Source: Palaemon carinicauda (taxonomy: Eukaryota > Arthropoda > Malacostraca > Decapoda > Palaemonidae). From it: a stretch of DNA of 64,000 nt. Below are positions 63,253-64,000 of the stretch, one piece after another. Numbering within the stretch: position 1 is the first letter of the stretch; the number at the start of each line of letters is the position of its first letter. The stretch lies in contig NC_090744.1 of NCBI RefSeq assembly GCF_036898095.1, positions 94,863,228 to 94,927,227 on the forward strand, written 5' to 3'. The notes under the pieces were generated by a model that was not told the origin of the DNA, searched no databases, and worked only from the letters and a program-made list of their open reading frames with translations. Made by a program: the position numbers and the translations under genes.

Positions 63253-64000
63253 AAAATGATATTTAATTATAAAATAAATTTTTGAATATACTTACCCGGT
63301 GAATATATAATAGCTGCAACTCTGTTGCTCGACAGACACATACATAAAAAACTCGCGAGCGATCGCTATGCAGGTTGCGGGTGTGCCCACCAACGCCAAC
63401 TGTCGGCCAGATACCACTCTCGGATGTAAACAAAACCTTCAATTTCTTCTCATCCCACTGCGTCTCTATTGGGGAGGAAGGGAGGGTCATTTAATTTATA
63501 TATTCACCGGGTAAGTATATTCAAAAATTTATTTTATAATTAACCCTTTTACCCCCAAAGGACGTACTGGTACGTTTCACAAAAGCCATCCCTTTACCCC
63601 CATGGACGTACCGGTACGTCCATGCAAAAAAATGCTATAAAAATTTATTTTTTCATATTTTTGATAATTTTTTAAGAAAATTCAGGCATTTTCCAAGAGA
63701 ATGAGACCAACCTGACCTCTCTATGACAAAAATTAAGGCTGTTAGAGCAATTTAAAGAAAATATGCTGCAAAATGTGCTGGGGATAAAATAACCCCTTGG
63801 GGGTTAAGGGTTGGAAATTTCCAAAGAGCCTGGGGGTAAAAGGGTTAAAATATCATTTTTAAATATTTAACTTAGCCGGTGAATATATAATAGCTGATTC
63901 ACACCCAAGGAGGTGGGTAGAGACCAGAGTTAATTATGTTTACAGCGTATAAGCTAAGAGTTTTTTTCATTTTGGCAGTTATCAATATAACAAAACCAAA
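63253..64000 (-). mobile_element. Family B' DIRS, left end only (cut by window edge)
   Basis: The left terminus AATTATAAAATAAATTTTTG and TTACCCGGTGAATATATAA are close to family B. The ITR body shares GAGCGATCGCTATGCAGG, and after it GGGGAGGAAGGGAGGGTCAT and an ICR follow as in B. The ICR (about 63500-63900) is split by a 300-bp MITE. The following ATTCACACCCAAGGAGGTGG also parallels B. YR and the rest would lie beyond 64000. Confidence 0.75.
63544..63843. mobile_element. piggyBac-type MITE
   Basis: 300 bp, flanked on both sides by TTAA (63540-63543 and 63844-63847). The inverted ends are CCCTTTTACCCCCA and TGGGGGTAAAAGGG. No coding capacity. TTAA duplication with CCC ends is the hallmark of piggyBac transposons. 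A perfect 24-bp palindrome centred at 63612/63613 (GGACGTACCGGTACGTCC core) lies inside. Confidence 0.8.

Overview
The window is eukaryotic nuclear DNA from an arthropod, most likely a decapod crustacean. The grounds are spliced coding exons with GT-AG borders, long (TA)n, (CT)n, (GA)n and (ATT)n microsatellites, and many DIRS-type tyrosine-recombinase retrotransposons. The decapod assignment rests on my memory of similar repeats and cannot be proved from the window. No rRNA, tRNA, CRISPR array or bacterial operon was seen.

Most of the sequence is DIRS elements in several families, labelled here A to F plus B'. Each complete copy has inverted terminal repeats (ITRs), a gag with an N-terminal Cys/His module, reverse transcriptase plus RNase H, a tyrosine recombinase (YR), and an internal complementary region (ICR). 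The ICR matches the two element ends joined together. Most copies lie on the minus strand, so gag is at high and YR at low coordinates.

Layout. 1-3.2 kb: family C gag relic; its 5' end is repeated at 4.4-5.0 kb, with pieces of other DIRS termini between. 5.4-22.9 kb: decayed family D element, split by a 1.2-kb Ty3/gypsy miniature LTR element (7.9-9.1 kb) and by a block of about 9 kb. That block carries a nearly complete family A element (13.2-20.6 kb) whose gag contains a well-supported 134-bp intron. 23.1 kb: one host-like exon. 24-30 kb: family E relics in both orientations. 30.0-43.1 kb: family B copy 1, interrupted inside its YR gene by family B copy 2 (31.4-37.9 kb). 44.4-50.9 kb: family B copy 3. 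51-57 kb: AT-rich DNA with a fold-back element, microsatellites and an inverted pair of CCAAT-box clusters. 57.4-59.3 kb: family F relic. 62.2-62.9 kb: a host-like last exon inside a long inverted repeat. 63.25 kb to the end: start of a B-like element whose ICR is split by a 300-bp piggyBac-type MITE.

The three family B copies are nearly identical, hence recent, yet each carries a different lesion: copy 1 a gag frameshift plus the insertion in YR, copy 2 a stop codon in RT, copy 3 a 2-bp deletion in YR. Each protein remains intact in at least one copy. The two most informative points are the short A-rich core (GGAAA-like) shared by the insertion sites, with no target duplication, and the covariation between each copy's outer end and its own ICR. 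Both fit circular-intermediate, recombinase-mediated integration.
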